Below, one piece after another: positions 6,659 to 12,481 of a stretch of 12,481 bases of DNA. The notes beneath the pieces were generated by a model. The model was given only the letters and a program-made list of their open reading frames with translations, was not told the origin of the DNA and did no database searches. How positions within the stretch are numbered: position 1 is the stretch's first letter; the number at the start of each line of letters is the position of its first letter. Origin of the DNA: an uncultured Collinsella sp. (GTDB lineage: Bacteria; Actinomycetota; Coriobacteriia; Coriobacteriales; Coriobacteriaceae); assembly GCA_902492755.1 (NCBI GenBank), contig CABUNB010000054.1, forward strand, positions 1 to 12,481. The letters run 5' to 3'. Both the position numbers and the translations under genes were made by a program.

Positions 6659-7069
6659 ATGGACGGATTGAATACGGTTTTGGAGTATCTGACGTCGGTG
6701 CCGGCGTGGTACTTGGCGACGAGCGTAGACGGGCAGCCACATGTACGCCCATTTTCGTTTGCTCAGATTCAGGACGGTAAGCTGTGGTTTGTGACGGCGC
6801 GCACCAAAGACGTGTGGCAGGAGCTGCTACAAAATCAACGCTTTGAGGCCACGAGTTGGTGGCCGGGCCATGGCTGGCTCATCTTGCGCGGGCGTGCCGG
6901 CTTGGATGACCAGGCCGCTCCCGATATGCGCGAGGCGGGATGGAAACATCTTGAGCGCTTGAGCGAGCACTATGAGGGGCCTAACGACCCCACGCTCGTC
7001 TTCTTTAGCGTGGAGGAACCCGAGGCCTTTATCTGCAACCATGACGAATGGGTGCCGGTCGAGCTCTAA
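6659..7069 (+). CDS. Second pyridoxamine 5'-phosphate oxidase-family protein (136 aa)
   Basis: This is a paralogue of the preceding gene, at roughly 40-45% identity by eye. Shared blocks include PAWYLAT (residues 15-21), VRPFSFAQIQDGKLWFVTARTKDVWQEL (about 29-56), MREAGWKHL and FFSVEE near the end. The same FMN-binding split-barrel fold is expected. It is 12 residues shorter, mainly at the N terminus and in one loop (about 85-95), and richer in tryptophan (WWPGHGWL). AGGAGG (6649-6654) lies four bases before the ATG. The 44-nt gap from the first copy contains no terminator, and a GC-rich hairpin follows, making this the last gene of the flavin operon. The reaction is unknown. The pair could act as a heterodimer, since split-barrel proteins commonly bind flavin at a dimer interface; that is inference. 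Confidence 0.82.
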   Translation: MDGLNTVLEYLTSVPAWYLATSVDGQPHVRPFSFAQIQDGKLWFVTARTKDVWQELLQNQRFEATSWWPGHGWLILRGRAGLDDQAAPDMREAGWKHLERLSEHYEGPNDPTLVFFSVEEPEAFICNHDEWVPVEL

Positions 7070-7112
7070 ACGAGTCTCTCAACAAGCTTCGACAATTCAA
7101 ATTCTCGCATGT

Positions 7113-7177
7113 AGCGGGCCCCACATTGCAACGTCACCGTAAGGCGCACTGGGTAATACGGGGCCCGCTCTATTTGT
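7113..7177 (+). terminator. Terminator of the flavin operon
   Basis: AGCGGGCCCC (7113-7122) pairs perfectly with GGGGCCCGCT (7160-7169), giving a 10-bp GC-rich stem that begins 44 bases after the last gene. The 37-base loop is long, and the tail (CTATTTGT) has only a modest T run. The position between two functionally distinct units supports a terminator. Confidence 0.6.
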
Positions 7178-7211
7178 CAATTCCTTCGAGTGAATGTGTC
7201 GGGATTGTTTC

Positions 7212-7250
7212 AATGCATGAATATGCAAAAGATTTGCGTATATATGCATC
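7212..7250. promoter_or_regulatory. Paired ARG boxes (ArgR operator) upstream of argC
   Basis: Two 18-bp ARG-box-like palindromes lie in tandem. Box 1 (7212-7229) has core TGCATGAATATGCA, and box 2 (7233-7250) has core TGCGTATATATGCA. They are separated by 3 bp and their centres are 21 bp apart, the arrangement bound by hexameric ArgR in E. coli and many other bacteria. They lie 84-122 bases before argC, so arginine-dependent repression of argCJBD is the natural reading. The regulator gene is not in the window. Confidence 0.8.
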
Positions 7251-7256
7251 TTTTGG

Positions 7257-7265
7257 TGTTAAAGT
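7257..7265 (+). promoter_or_regulatory. Tentative argC promoter (extended -10)
   Basis: TGT-TAAAGT resembles an extended -10 (TGn plus 4 of 6 matches) just downstream of the ARG boxes, so bound ArgR would block polymerase. No convincing -35 lies 16-18 bp upstream; TTGCGT (7234-7239) within box 2 is 20 bp away. CATAAC at 7278-7283 is an alternative -10. Confidence 0.3.
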
Positions 7266-7333
7266 TTCAACCCACTTCATAACGACGGCTGCGGGATGCG
7301 CATTGGTGCATAACTGCAGACAAGGAGTCTGAT

Positions 7334-8404
7334 ATGTCTGTAAAGGTTGGAATCGTCGGTGCGGCTGGATATGCCGGCGCCGAGCTCATTCGCCTCGTCC
7401 TCGGTCATCCCGAGTTTGAACTTGCTGCCATTACGTCCAACGCCGATGCCGGCCAGCCGCTGTCCGCGGTGTATCCGAGCTTTGCTGGCGTGAGCGATCT
7501 GGTTTTCACCACGCATGACGCCCCCGAGCTCAAGAGCTGCGATGCGGTTTTTCTTGCCGTGCCGCACACGGCTGCCATGGCACAGGTGCCCGCGCTGCTT
7601 GCATCGGGCGTCTCCTGCTTTGATCTTTCGGCCGATTACCGTCTGAGCGACGCGTCTGTCTTTGAGACATGGTATGCCGCCGAGCATACGAGCCCCGAGC
7701 TGCTCAAGACCCGCGCTTTCGGCCTGCCCGAGCTGTTCTGCCAGGACTTGGAGACCGCCGCATCCGACCATGCCGACGGCAAACCCGTGCTGGTCGCCTG
7801 CGCCGGTTGCTATCCCACCGCAACGAGCCTTGCCGCCGCGCCCGCCGTGCGCGCCGGCTGGGTTGCCCAAAGTGGCCCTGTGATCGTCAATGCCATCAGC
7901 GGCGTGACGGGCGCCGGTAAGTCCTGCAACGCCCGCACCCATTTTTGCAGCGCCGACGAGAATTTGGAGGCATACGGCGTGGGCAAGCATCGCCACACGC
8001 CCGAGATTGAGCAAATCCTTGGCCTGACCGATCGCGTCGTCTTTACCCCGCACCTGGCACCGCTCAAGCGCGGCCTGCTTTCCACGGTGACGATGCCGCT
8101 CGCGCTGCAGGCCATCGACTCCTTGGCTCTTGAGGACGTTGTCGACTATTACAAGCAGTTCTATGCCGGTCGCACCTTTGTGCGCGTGCTCGATGCCGGC
8201 CAGCAGCCCAAGACGGCTTCGGTCGTCGGCACCAACGCTGCCCAGATTGGCCTCGCGCTCAACAAGCGCGCGGGCGTGCTGGTTGCGACGGGCGCCATCG
8301 ACAATCTGTGCAAGGGCGCTGCGGGCCAAGCGGTCCAGTGCGCCAATATCGTCTTTGGCTTTGACGAGCGACGAGGCTTGCCCACAGTGGCGTGCCCGGT
8401 GTAG
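7334..8404 (+). CDS. argC: N-acetyl-gamma-glutamyl-phosphate reductase ArgC (356 aa)
   Basis: This enzyme catalyses the NADPH-dependent reduction of N-acetylglutamyl phosphate to N-acetylglutamate semialdehyde, the third step of arginine synthesis, in the cytosol. The N-terminal dinucleotide-binding fold begins KVGIVGAAGYAGAELIRL (4-21). The catalytic cysteine is Cys159 in ACAGCYPTA, with the conserved HRHTPEI histidines at 219 and 221. The C-terminal end (VVGTNAAQIGLALNKRAGVLVATGAIDNLCKGAAGQAVQ) matches the family closely. The 356-residue length is usual for long-form ArgC. AAGGAG (7322-7327) lies six bases before the ATG. It is first in the ArgR-controlled argCJBD cluster. A terminator-like hairpin separates it from argJ, so downstream genes may be expressed at a lower or conditional level. 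Confidence 0.97.
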   Translation: MSVKVGIVGAAGYAGAELIRLVLGHPEFELAAITSNADAGQPLSAVYPSFAGVSDLVFTTHDAPELKSCDAVFLAVPHTAAMAQVPALLASGVSCFDLSADYRLSDASVFETWYAAEHTSPELLKTRAFGLPELFCQDLETAASDHADGKPVLVACAGCYPTATSLAAAPAVRAGWVAQSGPVIVNAISGVTGAGKSCNARTHFCSADENLEAYGVGKHRHTPEIEQILGLTDRVVFTPHLAPLKRGLLSTVTMPLALQAIDSLALEDVVDYYKQFYAGRTFVRVLDAGQQPKTASVVGTNAAQIGLALNKRAGVLVATGAIDNLCKGAAGQAVQCANIVFGFDERRGLPTVACPV

Positions 8405-8432
8405 CACATTCGATTGTTAACGATTTGGTAGT

Positions 8433-8514
8433 CGGGCATCGAGTGGGGCGCCACTCTTAAGCTGGTCTCACGATCACGACTGGCATGGCGCACCAACCGA
8501 TGTCCGCTTTTTTT
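8433..8514 (+). terminator. Intra-operon terminator or attenuator between argC and argJ
   Basis: Bases 8433-8453 pair with 8486-8506 around one centre: CGGGCATCG with CGATGTCCG, TGG with CCA, and GCGCCA with TGGCGC. This gives 18 pairs in 21 positions, with a 32-base loop. Seven T's follow at 8508-8514, the classic rho-independent layout. A competing hairpin GAGTGG (8441-8446) - GGCG - CCACTC (8451-8456) uses part of the 5' arm and could act as an antiterminator. No promoter is evident between this site and argJ, so it probably modulates read-through rather than ending the operon. Confidence 0.6.
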
Positions 8515-8540
8515 GTTTGACATAAGGAGTCATAAAGACG

Positions 8541-9809
8541 ATGAATACCGAGCTGTTTGATATCAAGATTCGCGCCGTCGAGGGTGGCGTTACGGCTGCG
8601 GCTGGTTTTAAAGCCGCAGGCATCCACGCGGGGTTCCGCAAGAACCCCGAGCGTCTGGATTACGCGCTCGTCGTGCCCGATAAACCCTGTCCCGGTGCCG
8701 GCGTGTTTACCACCAATCGCTTTTGCGCGGCGCCCGTGCAGGTGAGCCGTGCCAACCTGGGCGGTGCCGACAAGGGCTACGGTATCATCGCCGGCGTTTC
8801 GGTCAACTCTGGCAATGCCAACGCCGCCACGGGTGAGACCGGCCTTGCATGCGCGCGCGAGACGTGCAGCATCGCATCGCAGGTCATCGGCTGCGAGCCC
8901 CAGCAGATTCTGGTTGCCTCCACGGGTGTGATTGGCCAGATTCTGCCGATCGACACGTTTGAGACCGCCATTCCTGCTGCCTACGAGGCGCTCTCCGCCC
9001 ACGGTGGCGCCGATGCCGCTCGCGCCATTATGACGACCGACACGCACTCCAAGGAGTACGCCGTATCCTACGTCAGTGAGGCTGCGGGTCATGCGGGCAA
9101 TGTCTATACGGTAGGCGGAATGTGCAAGGGCTCGGGCATGATCATGCCCAACATGGCCACCATGATCGCAGTTATCACCACCGATGCCCCCGTCGAGCCT
9201 GCGGCACTTCATGCCCTGCTGCTCTCGACCGTCAAGCAGACCTTTAACAAGGTAACGGTCGATTCCGACACCTCGACCAACGACACCTGCATCATGCTTG
9301 CCTCCGGCGTCGCTGCCGCAGATGCCGAGCCTATCGTCGAGGGCTCCGATGCCTTTGACGAGTTGGCGTTTGCCGTACACGAGGTGTGCGAGAGCCTAGC
9401 GCGCAACATCGCGGCCGATGGCGAGGGTGCATCGAAACTCGTGACGGTCAACGTCACCGGCGCCGCTAACGACGAGGAGGCCGATGTCGCCGCCCGTGCC
9501 GTTGCCAACTCGCCGCTCGTTAAGACCTGCATCGCCGGCCACGACTGCAACTGGGGCCGCGTTGCTATGGCGCTGGGCAAGTGCGGTGTGAAGTTTAATC
9601 AGGAAGACGTTTCCATCGACATGATGGGCATGCCTGTCTGTCGCGACGGTCTGACTGTTCCCTTTGACGAGGACGAGGCTCTACGACGTTTTGAGGCGCC
9701 CGAGATCGTGATCTCGGCCGACCTGGGCGCGGGCGACGCGGCAACGACCGTGTGGACTTGCGACCTCACGCACGAGTACATCTCCATCAACGGCGACTAC
9801 CGTTCCTAG
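8541..9809 (+). CDS. argJ: Glutamate N-acetyltransferase / ornithine acetyltransferase ArgJ (422 aa)
   Basis: ArgJ transfers the acetyl group from N-acetylornithine to glutamate, giving ornithine and regenerating N-acetylglutamate. In bifunctional members it also uses acetyl-CoA to make N-acetylglutamate. It is an Ntn-type self-cleaving enzyme. The cleavage and nucleophile threonine is Thr207 in KGSGMIMPNMATM, preceded by GGMCKGSG, and the C terminus SINGDYRS is close to the family ending. Length is normal. The ATG is 11 bases after AAGGAG (8524-8529), slightly long but the only good start. Whether it is mono- or bifunctional cannot be decided from sequence; no argA or argE is visible here. 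The gap before it (8405-8540) holds the attenuator-like hairpin. Confidence 0.96.
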   Translation: MNTELFDIKIRAVEGGVTAAAGFKAAGIHAGFRKNPERLDYALVVPDKPCPGAGVFTTNRFCAAPVQVSRANLGGADKGYGIIAGVSVNSGNANAATGETGLACARETCSIASQVIGCEPQQILVASTGVIGQILPIDTFETAIPAAYEALSAHGGADAARAIMTTDTHSKEYAVSYVSEAAGHAGNVYTVGGMCKGSGMIMPNMATMIAVITTDAPVEPAALHALLLSTVKQTFNKVTVDSDTSTNDTCIMLASGVAAADAEPIVEGSDAFDELAFAVHEVCESLARNIAADGEGASKLVTVNVTGAANDEEADVAARAVANSPLVKTCIAGHDCNWGRVAMALGKCGVKFNQEDVSIDMMGMPVCRDGLTVPFDEDEALRRFEAPEIVISADLGAGDAATTVWTCDLTHEYISINGDYRS

Positions 9810-9890
9810 ATTCCAGGCACGCTGCGCATCTTGCCGCGATTGCGGACAGCGGAGCACGGCGCGATAACGATACGAAAGACGAGGCAGATT

Positions 9891-10871
9891 ATGAAATTCG
9901 CACGCGATTGTCGTTCGAGCGAATCCAACGAAGCAACCGCGCAGCTGCTGTTCGAAGCGCTGCCGTGGATTAAGAACCTGACCGGTAAGACGGTCGTTAT
10001 CAAGTACGGCGGTGCCGCCATGGTCGACGAGCAGCTGCGCCGCGACGTGATGAGCGACATCGTCCTGCTCAAGATCATCGGTATGCGCCCCGTTATCGTG
10101 CATGGCGGCGGCAAGGCCATCAACGAGGCGCTTAGCCATTACGATATTCCCGTCGAGTTTAAGAACGGCCAGCGCGTGACCACGCCGGCGACGATGGATA
10201 TCGTGCGCGAGGTGCTGGGCGGCAAGGTTAACCAGGAGCTGGTTGCTGCCATCAACCACCACGGCAACCTGGCCGTGGGCGTTTCGGGCAGCGATGCCGG
10301 TACGCTCATCGCCGAGCCGCTCGACCCCGAACTCGGCCGCGTAGGCAAGGTCACGCACGTCAACACCGACTATATCGAGCGCCTGCTCGATAGCGAGTAC
10401 ATCCCCGTCATCGCTACCGTCGCGGCGGGGGAGGACGGCGGTTTCTTCAACATCAACGCCGATACCGCCGCCGGTGCCGTTGCGGCGGCGCTGCATGCGC
10501 ATAAGGCGATCTTTTTGACCGACGTCGACGGCCTGTACAAGGACTTTAGCGACAAGGATTCACTTATCTCCAATCTGACGCTCGACGAGGTCAATGAGAT
10601 GCTCTACGGCGGCGAGGTCGATAAGGGCATGATTCCCAAGCTGCGTGCTGCTGTCGATGCGCTTGCCGGAGGCGTATTTCGCGCTCACATCATCAACGGT
10701 ACCACGCCGCATTCGCTGCTGCTGGAGCTGCTGACCGACGCCGGCGTCGGTACCGTGATCCATTCCACCGAGACGGCTTACGAGTTCGATACGCATCCGC
10801 ATCCGCTTTCGACGTTTGCTGCGCGTCTGACCGAGAACCTTGACGAGGTCGAGAAGCTTCAGACGGTCTAA
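9891..10871 (+). CDS. argB: Acetylglutamate kinase ArgB (326 aa)
   Basis: ArgB phosphorylates N-acetylglutamate with ATP, the committed step of the cyclic arginine pathway. Amino-acid-kinase motifs are KYGG (38-41), HGGG (71-74), FFNINADTAA (185-194) and KGMIPKL (245-251, with Lys250). The N-terminal segment TAQLLFEALPWIKNLTGKTVVIKYGG matches the helix found in arginine-inhibited, hexameric NAGKs, so feedback inhibition is likely. The ATG at 9891 is preferred over an upstream in-frame TTG at 9831 because it follows GAGG (9881-9884) by six bases and gives a family-like N terminus. A C-terminal tail of about 30 residues (from about 295, rich in His, Pro and Glu) makes it longer than the usual 280-300. 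It lies 81 nt after argJ. Confidence 0.96.
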   Translation: MKFARDCRSSESNEATAQLLFEALPWIKNLTGKTVVIKYGGAAMVDEQLRRDVMSDIVLLKIIGMRPVIVHGGGKAINEALSHYDIPVEFKNGQRVTTPATMDIVREVLGGKVNQELVAAINHHGNLAVGVSGSDAGTLIAEPLDPELGRVGKVTHVNTDYIERLLDSEYIPVIATVAAGEDGGFFNINADTAAGAVAAALHAHKAIFLTDVDGLYKDFSDKDSLISNLTLDEVNEMLYGGEVDKGMIPKLRAAVDALAGGVFRAHIINGTTPHSLLLELLTDAGVGTVIHSTETAYEFDTHPHPLSTFAARLTENLDEVEKLQTV

Positions 10872-10940
10872 CTGACCCGCAGCCGCCCCATTCCTGCACC
10901 CATAGGCCTGCGCCGTCCGGCGCTCAACGAAAGGCATCCC

Positions 10941-12224
10941 ATGTCACTTGCAGCTCAGCAATCGCTTGAATCCCATTACGTTATGCATACCTTTGGCCGC
11001 TCTCCGGTCGAGTTTGTCGAGGGCCACGGCATGAAACTCACCGGCGACGATGGCCGTGAGTACCTCGACTTTCTTGCCGGCATCGGCGTGTGCAGCCTGG
11101 GTCATGGCGACCCGGCTGTGCTCTCGGCGCTCGAGGCACAGACCAAAAAGCTCATGCATGTCTCCAATTACTTCTACATTGAGCAGCGCGGACAGGTCGC
11201 GGCGCTGCTGTCCAAGCTTGCTAACGACGACGTAGATGGTGCGCGCGTGCTTGCCGATGCCATTGCCGCCGGCGATGAGACTACGGCAGCTGCTCTTGGT
11301 GCCCCGGCTGCGGACGAGCAGGTGTGGGAGACCTTCTTTGCCAACTCCGGCGCCGAGGCCAACGAGGGCTCGATGAAGCTCGCGCGCCTGTACGCCAAGC
11401 GTGCCGGTAACGGCGGCAACACTATCGTGTGCATGCGCGGCGGCTTCCACGGCCGTACGCTCGAGACCATTGCCGCCACCATGCAGGATTGGCTGCAGGA
11501 TAGTTTCCGCCCGCTGCCGGGTGGCTTTGTGGCCTGTACGCCCAACGATATCGATGAACTGCGTGCGATCTTTAAGCAGCTGGGGAGCGAAATTTGTGCC
11601 GTGATGCTCGAGCCGATCCAGGGTGAGAGTGGCGTGCACCCCATGACCGAGGAGTTTATGGCGGCAGCGCGTGACCTGGCACACGAAGTGGGCGCCGTGC
11701 TTATCGCCGACGAGGTCCAGTGCGGCATCTTCCGCACGGGTAAGCCGTTTGCATTCCAAACCTATGGCGTGGAACCCGACATCATGAGCCTTGCCAAGGG
11801 CATTGCTGATGGCGTGCCCATGGGTGCCGTCGTGGCAAAGAAGGAGATTGCCGACGTGTTTAAGCCGGGCGACCACGGCTCGACCTTTGGCGGTAGCTGC
11901 TTGGCCGTCGCGGCGTGTGCCGCGACGCTCTCCGCGCTCGTGCGCGGCGATTATGCCGACCACGCTGCCAAGGTAGGCGCCTATATGGAGGCAAAACTCG
12001 CCAAGTTACCGCACGTGACCGATGTGCGCGGTCGCGGCTTGATGCTCGGCTGCGACCTGGATGATGCCGCGGGCGACGCGCATGATATTGTTGCCCGCGC
12101 GCTGGCCGCCGGTGCCGTGATTAACGCTACGGGTGCCCATACGCTGCGTTTCCTGCCGCCGCTCGTCTGCGAGGAATCCGACGTGGACAGTCTGATCGAG
12201 ATCCTGTCGGGTGTCTTGGGCTAA
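10941..12224 (+). CDS. argD: Acetylornithine aminotransferase ArgD (427 aa)
   Basis: This PLP-dependent class-III aminotransferase converts N-acetylglutamate semialdehyde and glutamate to N-acetylornithine and 2-oxoglutarate. The PLP lysine is Lys286 in SLAKGIADGVPMGA. NSGAEANE (135-142) and ADEVQCG with Asp257 form the cofactor pocket, and GDHGSTFGG lies on the partner side. The protein is longer than the usual 390-400 residues because of an acidic, alanine-rich insertion of about 25 residues (about 96-126) just before the VWETFFANSGAEAN strand. GAAAGG (10929-10934) precedes the ATG by six bases, and a small hairpin (10910-10923) lies just upstream. It is the last gene of argCJBD, and a strong terminator follows. 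The related succinyl-ornithine or GABA aminotransferases are less likely, given the neighbours. Confidence 0.95.
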   Translation: MSLAAQQSLESHYVMHTFGRSPVEFVEGHGMKLTGDDGREYLDFLAGIGVCSLGHGDPAVLSALEAQTKKLMHVSNYFYIEQRGQVAALLSKLANDDVDGARVLADAIAAGDETTAAALGAPAADEQVWETFFANSGAEANEGSMKLARLYAKRAGNGGNTIVCMRGGFHGRTLETIAATMQDWLQDSFRPLPGGFVACTPNDIDELRAIFKQLGSEICAVMLEPIQGESGVHPMTEEFMAAARDLAHEVGAVLIADEVQCGIFRTGKPFAFQTYGVEPDIMSLAKGIADGVPMGAVVAKKEIADVFKPGDHGSTFGGSCLAVAACAATLSALVRGDYADHAAKVGAYMEAKLAKLPHVTDVRGRGLMLGCDLDDAAGDAHDIVARALAAGAVINATGAHTLRFLPPLVCEESDVDSLIEILSGVLG

Positions 12225-12250
12225 CGCGGCGCAATAACTCAATTTTGACC

Positions 12251-12309
12251 GGGTTCCGGACTGCGGACGTGCCATATGCGGCACGATTCGGCGGTCTGGA
12301 GCCCGTTTT
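12251..12309 (+). terminator. Terminator of the arg operon
   Basis: A long hairpin has a 14-bp outer stem (12251-12264 with 12291-12304, including three G-U pairs) and an inner 6-bp stem CGTGCC (12268-12273) / GGCACG (12280-12285). TTTT follows at 12306-12309. It begins 27 bases after the argD stop. Stem strength, T run and position make this a good rho-independent terminator. Confidence 0.75.
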
Positions 12310-12329
12310 GCCTTAGATTTGCTAAGGCA
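12309..12329. other. Perfect hairpin after the arg terminator
   Basis: TGCCTTAG (12309-12316) and CTAAGGCA (12322-12329) form an 8-bp stem with loop ATTTG. No T run follows on the + strand. On the opposite strand the stem is followed by AAAAC, so it is not a classic terminator either way. It is part of a dense run of stems at the window end. Confidence 0.5.
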
Positions 12330-12366
12330 GGGAGACCTGCTGGTCAAAAAACATCAAATATGAGTA

Positions 12367-12394
12367 CTGCTACCGATTTGGTAGCAGCAATTTT
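12367..12394 (+). terminator. Second terminator-like hairpin near the window end
   Basis: CTGCTACC (12367-12374) pairs with GGTAGCAG (12380-12387) around GATTT, and CAATTTT follows. The 8-bp perfect stem plus T run fits a rho-independent terminator, but no gene lies between it and the arg terminator. It may instead belong to a structured RNA or to the leader of the next gene outside the window. Bases 12395-12481 show no gene or recognisable motif. Confidence 0.5.
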
Positions 12395-12481
12395 GGACTA
12401 ATAAGGCCAGATAGCAAGTCGAAATGGGTCGCGCGCGCAGACGTGGTGTAAGAGCGTCCTGAGGTCCGTCGCTGCAAGTCC

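Noticed and set aside
7070..7333. Short open frame through the argC leader
   Set aside because: It overlaps the terminator and ARG boxes and has no family features.
8517..8522. Perfect TTGACA as a -35 box for argJ
   Set aside because: A matching -10 would fall at or beyond the argJ start codon, and nothing there resembles TATAAT.
8457..9380. Minus-strand open frame across argJ
   Set aside because: Shadow of a full-length, well-identified ArgJ.
9831..9890. TTG start extending ArgB by 20 residues
   Set aside because: No ribosome binding site, and the extra residues do not resemble NAGK; ATG 9891 has GAGG six bases upstream.
10944..11963. Minus-strand open frame across argD
   Set aside because: Shadow of ArgD; antisense composition only.

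Overview
The window reads as ordinary chromosome of a high-GC actinomycete of the class Coriobacteriia, most likely Collinsella or a close relative. This is inferred from protein character (GroEL, a fused EcfA pair, a tight argCJBD cluster), strong GGAGG-type ribosome binding sites and GC-rich third positions. It was not confirmed by any search. All eleven genes lie on the + strand, in three transcription units.

Region 1 (1-2450) is the chaperonin operon groES-groEL. Its upstream region lacks a recognisable CIRCE element but has two compact 19-bp inverted repeats, one of them over a -10-like box. Directly behind groEL is a striking 145-bp palindrome: perfect 38-bp outer arms around an inner terminator-like hairpin.

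Region 2 (2451-7177) is a flavin-related operon. An extended -10 promoter starts transcription just before a clear FMN riboswitch (2651-2833). This controls ribU (riboflavin-binding S component), a fused two-domain ECF ATPase and ecfT, joined by 4-nt and 1-nt overlaps, so the operon encodes a complete ECF-type riboflavin importer. Two tandem paralogous FMN-binding split-barrel proteins of the pyridoxamine-phosphate-oxidase superfamily follow 30 and 44 nt apart, before a GC-rich hairpin ends the unit. Flavin uptake and two probable flavin-binding proteins thus appear to share one FMN-sensing leader.

Region 3 (7178-12481) is the arginine biosynthesis cluster argC-argJ-argB-argD, which converts N-acetylglutamate to N-acetylornithine with acetyl recycling by ArgJ. 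Two ARG-box palindromes exactly 21 bp apart, centre to centre, lie before argC and point to ArgR control. A long imperfect hairpin followed by seven T's lies between argC and argJ, overlapping an alternative hairpin. It looks like an internal terminator or attenuator. ArgB has the N-terminal helix typical of arginine-inhibited enzymes. The cluster ends in a strong terminator followed by an unusually structured intergenic stretch running to the window edge.

I found no mobile-element genes, CRISPR array, tRNA or rRNA, and no clear new multi-gene system. The items most worth following up are the 145-bp palindrome, the argC-argJ attenuator-like structure, the flavin operon with its two split-barrel proteins, and the structured region after argD.
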